From NCBI GenBank assembly GCA_003022255.1, contig PXPA01000001.1:1-16284 (forward strand): DNA of 16,284 nucleotides, in the 5' to 3' direction. Of the stretch, positions 7,160-13,524 are shown piece after piece. This DNA is from Parcubacteria group bacterium SW_6_46_9 (GTDB taxonomy: Bacteria; Patescibacteriota; Minisyncoccia; Phycocordibacterales; SW-6-46-9). Numbering within the stretch: the stretch's first letter is position 1; each line of letters opens with the position of its first letter. A program made the translations under genes and the position numbers. Below the pieces are notes generated by a model, which was given only the letters and a program-made list of their open reading frames with translations, made no database searches and was not told the DNA's origin.

Positions 7160-7975
7160 ATGATCAAGGTTGACGGAAAAACAATACAAAAAGATATCAA
7201 ACGAAAACTGTGTGCCCGGTGCGCTCAGCGTGAGGAGACCATGCGGCTTGATTTATTTTATATTGGCAGTAACGACACTATAGAGACGTATATAGCACTA
7301 AAAAAACGTTTTGGTGAGAATATTGGCGTGCAAGTCGTTGGTCATACATTTTCTGCTGACACAAAAGAAGAAAAAATACGAGACAGTCTACAAACAGTCG
7401 CTAACTCAAAAGCCGTTGACGGGATGGTGCTGCAGCTACCGGTTCCAGAGACGCTAGCTGATGATCTCAGAAACGAGATACCAGCAAGCGAGGATGTCGA
7501 TGTGCTTTCTGATGATAGACGAAGCGCGTTTTCTGCCGGTGAAAGTGCAATTCTTCCGCCGGTTGTGGCAGCAATTGCAGAAATTTGCAGACGACATGAG
7601 ATTATGCTGGAGAATAAATCCGTGGCCGTCGTTGGGCGAGGCCGGTTGGTAGGCGGGCCGGCGGTAACGTGGCTACAAAATCAAGGTATCGAGCCGGCTG
7701 TGTATGAAAAAGGCGATGATCTTACCGGATTAGTCAGTGCCGATGTTATCATCTCCGGTGCCGGTGATCCGCACGTCATCACACCGGATATAAACAACGA
7801 GCAAGCCATTCTTTTTGATGCCGGTACGTCCCAAAGTGATGGCGGACTGTGTGGTGATGTGCACCCGGAAAGCTACCAGAAAGCCCGATTGATCACGCCG
7901 GTGCCGGGTGGAATTGGGCCGATCACAGTCGCTAAATTGTTTGAAAATTTAGTTGTACTGGCTTCTAAAAGTTAG
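7160..7975 (+). CDS. folD: Bifunctional methylenetetrahydrofolate dehydrogenase/cyclohydrolase FolD
   Basis: 271 aa. It interconverts methylene-, methenyl- and formyl-tetrahydrofolate for one-carbon metabolism. The substrate site with Tyr and Lys is in ETYIALKKRFGENIGV; DGMVLQLPVP is the conserved folate-site loop; EDVDVLS replaces the usual KDVDGF. The NAD(P)-binding part has AVVGRGRLVGGPA, and GDVHPE...ITPVPGGIGPITVAKLFENLV is the family C-terminal signature. The start is the ATG at 7160, which opens MIKVDGKTIQ; the frame is open further upstream but that reading lies inside the previous gene. It lies five bases after the TGA of the glycosylphosphotransferase frame, so it ends the operon. 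Slightly shorter than the usual 280-290 aa, with all key segments present. Confidence 0.95.
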   Translation: MIKVDGKTIQKDIKRKLCARCAQREETMRLDLFYIGSNDTIETYIALKKRFGENIGVQVVGHTFSADTKEEKIRDSLQTVANSKAVDGMVLQLPVPETLADDLRNEIPASEDVDVLSDDRRSAFSAGESAILPPVVAAIAEICRRHEIMLENKSVAVVGRGRLVGGPAVTWLQNQGIEPAVYEKGDDLTGLVSADVIISGAGDPHVITPDINNEQAILFDAGTSQSDGGLCGDVHPESYQKARLITPVPGGIGPITVAKLFENLVVLASKS

Positions 7976-7985
7976 CCGACAGCCG

Positions 7986-8393
7986 TTACCTTCTAAGCCC
8001 TAAAAATAAAAGCCCCAGCCTCGGTCCGATACCAAGGCGGGTCCATTTCCAGTGCCAGATCATGTGCTGATTAACCAATCGAGCTGCCTTACTGGCTTCT
8101 TTGCGGCTGATGATGACGCTATCCTTTTTACAATGAGCATCATCATAAGGCGCTTTTATCAGTAGGTTCAAACTGATTCTGCTCAAAGCAGCCTTGGATG
8201 AATTCGAAAGGCTTTTGTTTCCATCCAACACTAAGTCAGAGAGCGCCCTTGAAAACTCCGCAATTTCTAACTGTGCTATAGCCCCATAGCTTTTGCTTGC
8301 TTTCTTGAGAAGCTTGACGAGTTCAGAGACTGACTGAAACTCTTTGAATTCAACCATGTTCCGGACTCCAACGGGCTCGATACTATCACTCAT
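7986..8393 (-). CDS. Hypothetical protein, unrecognised
   Basis: 135 aa from the ATG at 8393 (MSDSIEPVGVRN); an in-frame TTG at 8432 would add 13 residues. Mostly helical-looking: VEFKEFQSVSELVKLLKKASKSYGAIAQLEIAEFSRALSDL, then a Ser-rich turn and SRISLNLLIKAP, then HCKKDSVIISRKEASKAARLVNQHM, and an aromatic and hydrophobic C-terminus (IWHWKWTRLGIGPRLGLLFLGL) that could touch the membrane. It converges with folD with a gap of only 10 bp. A TTGACA-like -35 box lies on the minus strand at 8476-8471, but no good -10 is found. No family recognised. Confidence 0.55.
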   Translation of the reverse strand: MSDSIEPVGVRNMVEFKEFQSVSELVKLLKKASKSYGAIAQLEIAEFSRALSDLVLDGNKSLSNSSKAALSRISLNLLIKAPYDDAHCKKDSVIISRKEASKAARLVNQHMIWHWKWTRLGIGPRLGLLFLGLRR

Positions 8394-8525
8394 GGCGTGT
8401 GGTGTGCGGTTGTTCGAAAGAGTGAGTGCCAAACGTACTCTAACCTTACTTAATCAAAAAATACACTAACTGTCAACCAAATACCTGCAGAGTATAAATA
8501 TTGAATGTGACGATTTTTTTCTTAA

Positions 8526-8552
8526 ATTCGTGACGCCTGATTCGTGATTCGT
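8526..8552. repeat. Short direct repeats ATTCGTGA
   Basis: ATTCGTGA occurs at 8526-8533 and 8540-8547, and ATTCGT again at 8547-8552, in the spacer between the divergent gene at 7986-8393 and secD. They are flanked by CTTAA and TTAAG. The arrangement could be an operator, but nothing else supports that. The rest of the 8433-8632 spacer shows only the secD promoter. Confidence 0.35.
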
Positions 8553-8589
8553 ATGTTAAGAATTAGCAACTATTATCAAATATAATTCA

Positions 8590-8618
8590 TTGTTTGGAAT
8601 ACTTTTTTGCTGTACAAT
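8590..8618 (+). promoter_or_regulatory. secDF promoter
   Basis: TTGTTT (8590-8595), 17-bp spacer, TACAAT (8613-8618). The -10 box matches 5 of 6 consensus positions and the GTG start of secD is at 8633, leaving a leader of about seven bases and no Shine-Dalgarno sequence. Confidence 0.5.
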
Positions 8619-8632
8619 AACAGCAAGTAACC

Positions 8633-9872
8633 GTGACACGAACTCGCATCACAGCCGTTGTAATCCTGCTTACCAGTCTGTTGCTGGGGTTTTTTGTATA
8701 CACAACCGAGCAGGGCGATTCTCCGTATGCCCTGCAGTACGGGCTTGATTTGTCCGGCGGAACCCACTTGGTGTATGATGCCGATGTTTCGGCGCTTGAT
8801 CAGAGCGAAATTGATCCGGCAATGGCTTCCCTGCGGGATGTTATCGAACGGCGGGGCTTCCCGGTATTGAGGATGCTGCTGAGGCGAAACGACAAATCGG
8901 TGAAACTCCCGTGCTTGATTTTCGTCTGCAAAACAGCGCTAACTCCAGCACTTCAAGCCAGCCGCGTTCCGCCACAAGCTCAGATAACAGCCTGGCTCCA
9001 ACATCCACCCAGTCCGGTACAACAACAAACCCCAACTCACAGTGGACCAGAACTGACCTAACCGGAAAACTGCTTTCTGGCGCTCGTCTGCAGTTTGGCA
9101 GCGGTCAAGGCGTATCCAATGATCCGGTTGTCCTGCTTGATTTTAACGATGAAGGGTCACAGCTTTTCGCGGAAATTACCGGCGATCACACCGGCGAGGT
9201 CTTGGGTATTTTCCTTGACGGTGAGCCAATTTCAACACCGGTCATACAACAACAAATTACCGGCGGAACTGCCCAAATCACCGGTAACTTCACCCCCGAA
9301 GAAGCCCAGAAGCTGGTTCGTGATCTTAACCTCGGAGCACTGCCGGTGCCAATTGATCTTGTCAGCACGCAAACGATCGGGGCTTCGTTGGGTGAGGCAG
9401 TGAAAGATAAGGGTATTTTTGCCGGTGTTGTTGGACTCATCATAGTGGGAGCTTTAAGCTGCTGCCGGTGACCTTAACCGCAGCCGGTATCGCCGGCTTC
9501 ATTCTCAGTATTGGTATGGCGGTGGATGCAAATGTGCTGATATTCGAGCGGGTCAAAGAAGAACTACGTGACGAAACCAACTCAATGCAGGGGGTCATTG
9601 AAGAAGGCTTTTCCCGAGCCTGGCCGTCAATTCGGGATGCCAATATCTCCAGCATGATTACGGCAGTGATTTTGTACATGATCGGCACGACGCTAACCCA
9701 GGGGTTTGCGGTCACCTTCGGGCTGGGGGTCTTGGTTAGCATGATTTCGGCTGTGGCAATTAGCCGAACCTTCCTTTTGGCGCTGGGTGGAGAAAACAGG
9801 ACCCAGCTGAAGGACTTGCTTTTTATGCCCGGTTTGCGTACCGATCCGGCAGTTAACGACAACTCCAAATAA
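8633..9872 (+). pseudogene. secD: secD, protein translocase subunit, broken by two internal deletions as assembled
   Basis: SecD works with SecF in the membrane to pull secreted proteins outward using the proton gradient. Three reading frames each carry a SecD part. Frame from GTG 8633: membrane helix 1, ALQYGLDLSGGTHLVYD, ending LRDVIERR near 8854. Next frame, about 8857-9452: LPGIEDAAEAKRQIGETPVLDFR, a Ser/Thr-rich insert, the P1 domain with FAEITGDHTG, QITGNFTPEEAQKLVRDLNLGALPVP, and QTIGASLGEAVKDKG with the start of helix 2. Third frame from 9453: FKLLPVTLTAAGIAGFILSIGMAVDANVLIFERVKEE to TAA at 9872. About 22-24 residues (normally the RVNxLGVxEPxVQ part) are missing at the first junction and about 27-30 (end of helix 2, the YYR loop and helix 3) at the second. 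The rest is well conserved, so decay is recent or the assembly is wrong. secF follows after three bases. Confidence 0.85.
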
Positions 9873-9875
9873 TTT

Positions 9876-10931
9876 ATGTTTATAATCCGTAATAAAAATA
9901 TTTTCCTTAGTCTTGGTATCGTTGTGATGGTTGCCGCCATCGCATGTATGGCCTACTTCGGGCTATCCCTTGGAATTGATTTTACCGGCGGCTCGATAAT
10001 GGAGGTAAGTTTCACTGACCGACCAGCAATTGAGTCCGTTGAGCAGGATCTGCGGGAACTAGGTATTGAAGACGGCTCTGTTCGGCCGACCGGTGAAAAC
10101 GCTTATGTTATCCGTACGCCGTTTTTAGAAGAAAGCCAGCGAGCAAATTTTTTGGATACACTACGGGAAACGGTCCACAAAAGTGGTGGTGACACCACAC
10201 CACAGGAAGCGGCCACAACAACGGCCAAAGCAGCGACTACAACACCAACGACAACCCAAGCAACGAGCACGGCAACAAGCTCAGAAGTAGCTGCCGGAAC
10301 TTCCTCGACAACCAGCTCCAATTTTGTTGGTGGAGTCAGCCAGGATCGCTTCTCGGCAATTGGCCCAACGGTGGGAAGCGAGCTGGCAACCAACGCAGTC
10401 TGGGGAATTATTGCCGTGGTTGTCGGTATTATCCTTTTTGTGACCTTTGCGTTCCGGAAAGTTTCTGATCCGGTTTCATCATGGGTATACGGCTCGACAG
10501 CAATCTTCGCGCTTGTGCATGACATTCTCCTGCCGGCTGGTGTCTTTGCCGTGCTGGGAGCAGTACGGGGTGCACAAGTTGATCTTTTGTTTGTTATGGC
10601 ACTTCTGGCAATTCTTGGTTTCTCTGTGAACGACACGATTGTTGTCTTTGATCGCATTCGGGAAAATCTCCGCGAGGGGTACGAAGGAAGTGAAGAAGAC
10701 ACATTTGCGGATACAGTCGGACTGAGCTTAGAGCAAACGTATGCACGATCTGTTAATACGTCACTGACCACGCTGGTTGTACTTGCCGCATTGTACTTCC
10801 TGGGTGGTGAATCAACCCGACTGTTTTCCTTAACGCTACTTGTTGGTGTCATCGCTGGAACCTACTCTTCAATCTTTCTGGCCAGCCCACTTTTGGTTAA
10901 AGTCCGCGAGTGGCAGAAAGGCACGTCTTAA
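9876..10931 (+). CDS. secF: Protein translocase subunit SecF
   Basis: 351 aa. Helix 1 (about residues 9-29) is followed by GLSLGIDFTGGSIMEVSF, the SecF signature after TM1; then a periplasmic domain. About residues 105-150 are a low-complexity Thr/Ala/Ser stretch unusual for the family and probably a flexible linker. RFSAIGPTVGSELATNAVWG leads into the five C-terminal helices, with ALVHDILLPAGVFAVLG, ILGFSVNDTIVVFDRIREN and the C-terminal SLTTLVVLAALYFLGG. It pairs with SecD as the translocation motor. Its start is three bases after the secD stop, so it belongs to the same operon. Unlike secD, it is full length and intact. Confidence 0.95.
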   Translation: MFIIRNKNIFLSLGIVVMVAAIACMAYFGLSLGIDFTGGSIMEVSFTDRPAIESVEQDLRELGIEDGSVRPTGENAYVIRTPFLEESQRANFLDTLRETVHKSGGDTTPQEAATTTAKAATTTPTTTQATSTATSSEVAAGTSSTTSSNFVGGVSQDRFSAIGPTVGSELATNAVWGIIAVVVGIILFVTFAFRKVSDPVSSWVYGSTAIFALVHDILLPAGVFAVLGAVRGAQVDLLFVMALLAILGFSVNDTIVVFDRIRENLREGYEGSEEDTFADTVGLSLEQTYARSVNTSLTTLVVLAALYFLGGESTRLFSLTLLVGVIAGTYSSIFLASPLLVKVREWQKGTS

Positions 10932-10961
10932 ACACCTATCCGTCCGTAGCCAACACGCAGC

Positions 10962-11042
10962 GATGTGGTTTGGGGCTTTTTGACATTTCTTACCTCTTTA
11001 ATACTTGTGGAGGTTCGTAAGTGGCAGAAAAATTCACCATAA
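10962..11042 (+). pseudogene. Remnant resembling the SecF C-terminus
   Basis: Downstream of the secF stop, in the same frame, lies FLTSLILVEVRKWQKNSP with TAA at 11040-11042. It aligns with the end of SecF, FLASPLLVKVREWQKGTS, at about 11 of 18 positions without gaps; the matching WQK codons are 111 bp apart. A stop codon (TAG at 10947) separates it from secF and no start is visible. It looks like a leftover of a duplicated or exchanged secF 3' end. Chance similarity is possible given the short length. Confidence 0.5.
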
Positions 11043-11052
11043 GGGTAGATTA

Positions 11053-11100
11053 TTACGTCACGTGCTGCCGACCACGGCACTCGGGTATTTTGTGATGTAA
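11053..11100 (+). other. Inverted repeat / hairpin between secF and the cold-shock-domain gene
   Basis: Outer arms TTACGTCAC (11053-11061) and GTGATGTAA (11092-11100) pair with one G-T position; inside is TGCCG (11066-11070)/CGGCA (11075-11079) with an ACCA loop. There is no T-run after it, so it is not a standard terminator. It could be an operator or an RNA structure. It is the main feature of the 300-bp gap after secF, along with the secF-like remnant before it and a promoter after it. Confidence 0.4.
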
Positions 11101-11147
11101 AGCTTTAATTAGAGATATTCAATAAAAAACAGTTGCAGAGAAAGTGC

Positions 11148-11175
11148 TTGACAAATATATCTAAGTATGTAAAAT
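11148..11175 (+). promoter_or_regulatory. Promoter of the cold-shock-domain gene
   Basis: TTGACA (11148-11153), 16-bp spacer, TAAAAT (11170-11175). This is the best promoter match in the window. It leaves a 5' UTR of about 50 bases, and the gene has a Shine-Dalgarno AGGTGA (11222-11227) seven bases before its ATG, unlike the nearly leaderless genes elsewhere in the window. Confidence 0.65.
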
Positions 11176-11233
11176 AACAGTAGACTCTTTCACAGATTCA
11201 CAGACTGCTCACCAAAGCAACAGGTGAATACCA

Positions 11234-12040
11234 ATGGCTTCGCATGAAGTTGCGGTTCCGTTTTTGCAGGACGAACAACTGAAAGTTAAGCAGCTCAACC
11301 ACAATTTCTCTGCTAATCAGAAAGTTGATTTACGGGTGACTGACATACCCGAACATGTCTACGGTTTCCATGTTGATGGGAGCCGGAACATCCAGCGTAA
11401 GAGTCGATGCCATAGAGGCCTCTCTACTACAGTGCGTATCAAGAAAACGAACCCGCCGTCTTGGACCGGGCGGAAAAGCGGTATTCTTCACACGGAACAG
11501 ACCGAGAATCACATCCGTTTTTTAGAGCTCGCTGGTCCGGGGTTGATGCACGTGTGGGAAACTTCACTCATCTTCAGGGATGGAAGCCCGTTTCTTACAC
11601 AGCAACTGGTGTACGAATTTGCTGTGTATAGGCCGCGTTGCAGTAACGGAGAGCTGGAAAGTAAAAAATTTGGAGAGAACGGTTCTCAGCCGTGGCCGGA
11701 TCTTATGAAGCTTTGCCAAGAAGCGCTTCAGGATGCGGGTAAGTCGGATTTTGTTCCGCTTTCTGCACAACAGGTTGACAGCCGGACGCCCGAACCAACA
11801 TCCAGCGGGTTCACTGCTGTTGTCGACTGGTTTAACGTAAGGGCCGGAATTGGCGCGCTGCAGGTGACACCGTACACACAAGCACGCGTTCATTTTTCTG
11901 ACATTAAGACACGTCGGTCCGCGGATTATCTAGAATCCGGAGAGAGAGTGCGCTACGATTCTCTGGATCACCCGGATGAAGATGGTAAAAACACCTCATT
12001 TACGTGGCAAGCACGTGGGGTGGAGCCGGTCGGTGAGTAG
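11234..12040 (+). CDS. Protein with C-terminal cold-shock-like (CSD/OB-fold) domain
   Basis: 268 aa. The last 75 or so residues (about 192-266) follow the cold-shock domain pattern: FTAVVDWFNVRAGIGAL (compare GTVKWFNxxKGYGFI), ARVHFSDIK (compare VFVHFSDI), YLESGERVRYDS and a final QARGVEPV. The aromatic residues of the RNP1 motif (GYGFI) are replaced by GIGAL, so nucleic-acid binding may be altered. The N-terminal 185 residues are unrecognised; they look beta-rich, with HVYGFHVDGSRN, RIKKTNPPSWTGRK and FLELAGPGLMHVWETSLIF. It has its own promoter, Shine-Dalgarno sequence and terminator, so it is a single-gene unit. An RNA chaperone or regulatory RNA-binding role is plausible but inferred. Confidence 0.75.
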   Translation: MASHEVAVPFLQDEQLKVKQLNHNFSANQKVDLRVTDIPEHVYGFHVDGSRNIQRKSRCHRGLSTTVRIKKTNPPSWTGRKSGILHTEQTENHIRFLELAGPGLMHVWETSLIFRDGSPFLTQQLVYEFAVYRPRCSNGELESKKFGENGSQPWPDLMKLCQEALQDAGKSDFVPLSAQQVDSRTPEPTSSGFTAVVDWFNVRAGIGALQVTPYTQARVHFSDIKTRRSADYLESGERVRYDSLDHPDEDGKNTSFTWQARGVEPVGE

Positions 12041-12064
12041 CATTGAGTGTTCTTTCCCATCACT

Positions 12065-12114
12065 GCCCGCAGGTCCATGACGTCAATTGTCATGCCGGCC
12101 TGCGGGCTTTTTTT
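12065..12114 (+). terminator. Rho-independent terminator
   Basis: GCCCGCAGG (12065-12073) pairs with CCTGCGGGC (12099-12107), with an inner CATGAC/GTCATG extension, followed by seven T. It lies 25 bp after the stop codon of the cold-shock-domain gene. Confidence 0.92.
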
Positions 12115-12159
12115 AGCCTCGGTACTTCCTTAGCTAAACCAATATACATCGCACACTTT

Positions 12160-12268
12160 GGACATGTTTTAACCGAGTGAGCATCCCGCTTCTGTGTGGC
12201 CTTCGAAAAATCTACGCTGGAGATTTTTTCGTACCGAAACAAAACACGGGGTGCGAACGACCTTTGAC
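12160..12268 (-). repeat. Structured intergenic element, copy 2
   Basis: On the plus strand it begins GGACATGTTTTAAC plus CGAGTGAGC (12160-12182), then ATCCCG, and ends CGGGGT plus GCGAACGAC (12247-12261). Both ends match copies 1 and 3. Inside, CGAAAAATCT (12204-12213) pairs with AGATTTTTTCG (12221-12231). It lies upstream of secE, so in its family orientation it faces away from secE, and its edge overlaps the -35 box of the secE promoter. With the elements and the promoter, the 12115-12313 gap is accounted for. Confidence 0.55.
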
Positions 12269-12292
12269 TACAAACCGTATTCGCGGTACTAT
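12264..12292 (+). promoter_or_regulatory. secE-nusG promoter
   Basis: TTGACT (12264-12269), 17-bp spacer, TACTAT (12287-12292), 21 bases before the secE ATG. The -35 box lies at the end of structured element copy 2. Confidence 0.45.
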
Positions 12293-12313
12293 ATGTAGGG
12301 CTAAAAGCTATTT

Positions 12314-12496
12314 ATGGACAGTATTACTACATACTTAAAAGGAGTCTGGGCGGAGTTACAAAAGGTCAAGTGGCCAACGCAGCGAGAAGCTGGTGCACTG
12401 ACCGCCTTGGTTATTTTATTTTCCTTAGCTATTGCTGGTTATCTCGGCCTGCTTGACCAAATATTTACCCGCCTGATTGAACCATTTATTCTCTAA
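12314..12496 (+). CDS. secE: Preprotein translocase subunit SecE
   Basis: 60 aa, the minimal single-helix form. Amphipathic N-terminal helix with the signature WAELQKVKWPTQREA, then one membrane helix (about residues 29-52). SecE clamps and stabilises the SecY channel. It is followed after six bases by nusG, the standard bacterial secE-nusG order. Confidence 0.95.
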   Translation: MDSITTYLKGVWAELQKVKWPTQREAGALTALVILFSLAIAGYLGLLDQIFTRLIEPFIL

Positions 12497-12502
12497 ACAG
12501 AT

Positions 12503-13099
12503 ATGCCTGACTCAGAATCAACTAACAACACTGAAAACGCAAGCAGCAATGCAGGCAGCATGCTTGAATCAGAAAAAGAGACCTCTTGGTACGCTATTCA
12601 TACGTACTCCGGCTATGAGGATGCAGTGGCGCGAAACTTACGTCGCCGCGTTGGTTCAATGGATATGGAAGACAAAATTTTTGATGTTATTGTTCCCAAA
12701 AAAGAGGTGACCAAAGTCAAGCGTGGTAATCGCGTTGAGGAAGAAGAGCTGATTTACCCTGGTTACGTGCTCGTGCAGATGGAGGTGACTGAAGACTCCT
12801 GGTATGTTGTCCGTAATACCCCCCGGGTTACCGGGTTTGTTGGTTCTGGCTCACATCCCGATCCGCTTGATGAATCTGAGGTTGAGGAACTGTTTGCGCA
12901 AATGGAAGCAGACACCAGCGAGCATGAGATTGATGTGTCCGAAGGTGATCCGGTACGGATTATTGACGGTCCGTTTGATGAGCAAGAAGGGACTGTTGAT
13001 GCAGTTGATCCGGATCGTGGTAAGGTCAAAGTGTTGGTTTCAATGTTCGGCCGAGAGACACCGGTAGAGCTAGACTTTCTACAAATAGAGCCGTTATAA
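12503..13099 (+). CDS. nusG: Transcription elongation/antitermination factor NusG
   Basis: 198 aa. A disordered acidic N-terminus of about 27 residues precedes the NGN domain (SWYAIHTYSGYEDAVARNL, IVPKKEVTKVKRGNR, YPGYVLVQMEVTEDSWYVV, TPRVTGFVG) and a C-terminal KOW domain (about 142-198; GDPVRIIDGPFDEQEGTV, VKVLVSMFGRETPVELDF). NusG binds the RNA polymerase clamp and, through KOW, Rho or ribosomal protein S10. Its stop codon TAA is also the first three bases of structured element copy 3. Confidence 0.96.
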   Translation: MPDSESTNNTENASSNAGSMLESEKETSWYAIHTYSGYEDAVARNLRRRVGSMDMEDKIFDVIVPKKEVTKVKRGNRVEEEELIYPGYVLVQMEVTEDSWYVVRNTPRVTGFVGSGSHPDPLDESEVEELFAQMEADTSEHEIDVSEGDPVRIIDGPFDEQEGTVDAVDPDRGKVKVLVSMFGRETPVELDFLQIEPL

Positions 13100-13244
13100 C
13101 GGGCGTTCACACCCACGCTTCTGAAGCGCACGCAAGAATTCCCGGCGTGAATTCTTGCTCAGTCCTCACGAAAAATTAAAACCGTGCATTTTTCGTTGCG
13201 GAGTCACTTCAGAAGCGGGGTGCTCACTCGGTTAAAGCATTTCC
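13098..13244 (+). repeat. Structured intergenic element, copy 3
   Basis: It begins within the nusG stop codon, with TAACGGGCGTTC from 13097 on. The stem 13110-13126 with 13207-13222 has 16 pairs and one bulged A at 13115. The end is GCTCACTCGGTTAAAGCAT (13222-13240). Inside are a perfect 10-bp hairpin GCAAGAATTC/GAATTCTTGC (about 13132-13157) and a second hairpin CGAAAAAT/ATTTTTCG (about 13169-13195). The outer strands are almost the same as in copy 1. No T-run follows, so it is not a simple terminator. Confidence 0.65.
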
Positions 13245-13308
13245 AGCTGGATGTTCTGTATATAGATTTTGCTAAGGAGATGCAAAAACTAAAATGGCAA
13301 GTTCTGTC

Positions 13309-13338
13309 TTGATATATCAGTTATCAGTGGTATACAAT
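13309..13338 (+). promoter_or_regulatory. Upstream promoter candidate before the small ORF
   Basis: TTGATA (13309-13314), then TATACA (13331-13336, 16-bp spacer) or TACAAT (13333-13338, 18-bp spacer). It precedes a stronger promoter at 13343-13370. Confidence 0.3.
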
Positions 13339-13342
13339 AAAA

Positions 13343-13370
13343 TTGGTGGCTTGTTTACCACACGTATAAT
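13343..13370 (+). promoter_or_regulatory. Promoter of the small ORF and methyltransferase
   Basis: TTGGTG (13343-13348), 16-bp spacer, perfect TATAAT (13365-13370). The ATG at 13385 is 14 bases downstream, so the leader is very short. It shows that the inserted gene pair has its own transcription start apart from nusG. Confidence 0.6.
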
Positions 13371-13384
13371 CTCATATATCTATT

Positions 13385-13522
13385 ATGGATCGTGCAACAG
13401 CTTTATCACAATATATCTCAGCGTTCATTTGCGGTTTCTTGCCTGACCCAGCTACCGTAGATGCTAACAATGCAGACTCTAAAAAAGGAGAGAGCCCAAA
13501 GCAGGGAAAAGATAGTGAGTAG
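13385..13522 (+). CDS. Small hypothetical protein
   Basis: 45 aa: an N-terminal, mildly hydrophobic part (RATALSQYISAFICGFLPDP) and a charged tail rich in Lys, Ser and Glu (DSKKGESPKQGKDSE). It directly follows a good promoter and its stop is two bases before the ATG of the methyltransferase, an arrangement that suggests translational coupling. AT-rich like the methyltransferase. It may be a real small protein or a leader peptide; no family recognised. Confidence 0.4.
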   Translation: MDRATALSQYISAFICGFLPDPATVDANNADSKKGESPKQGKDSE

Positions 13523-13524
13523 TC

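Noticed and set aside
7976..8037. Terminator between folD and the convergent hypothetical gene
   Set aside because: The only hairpin (GCCTCGGT/ACCAAGGC, about 8017-8037) lies inside the minus-strand gene and has no T-run.
13294..13446. Alternative small ORF starting MASSVLIYQLSVVY
   Set aside because: It covers two promoter -10 boxes, has poor Shine-Dalgarno spacing and overlaps the better-placed ORF at 13385-13522.
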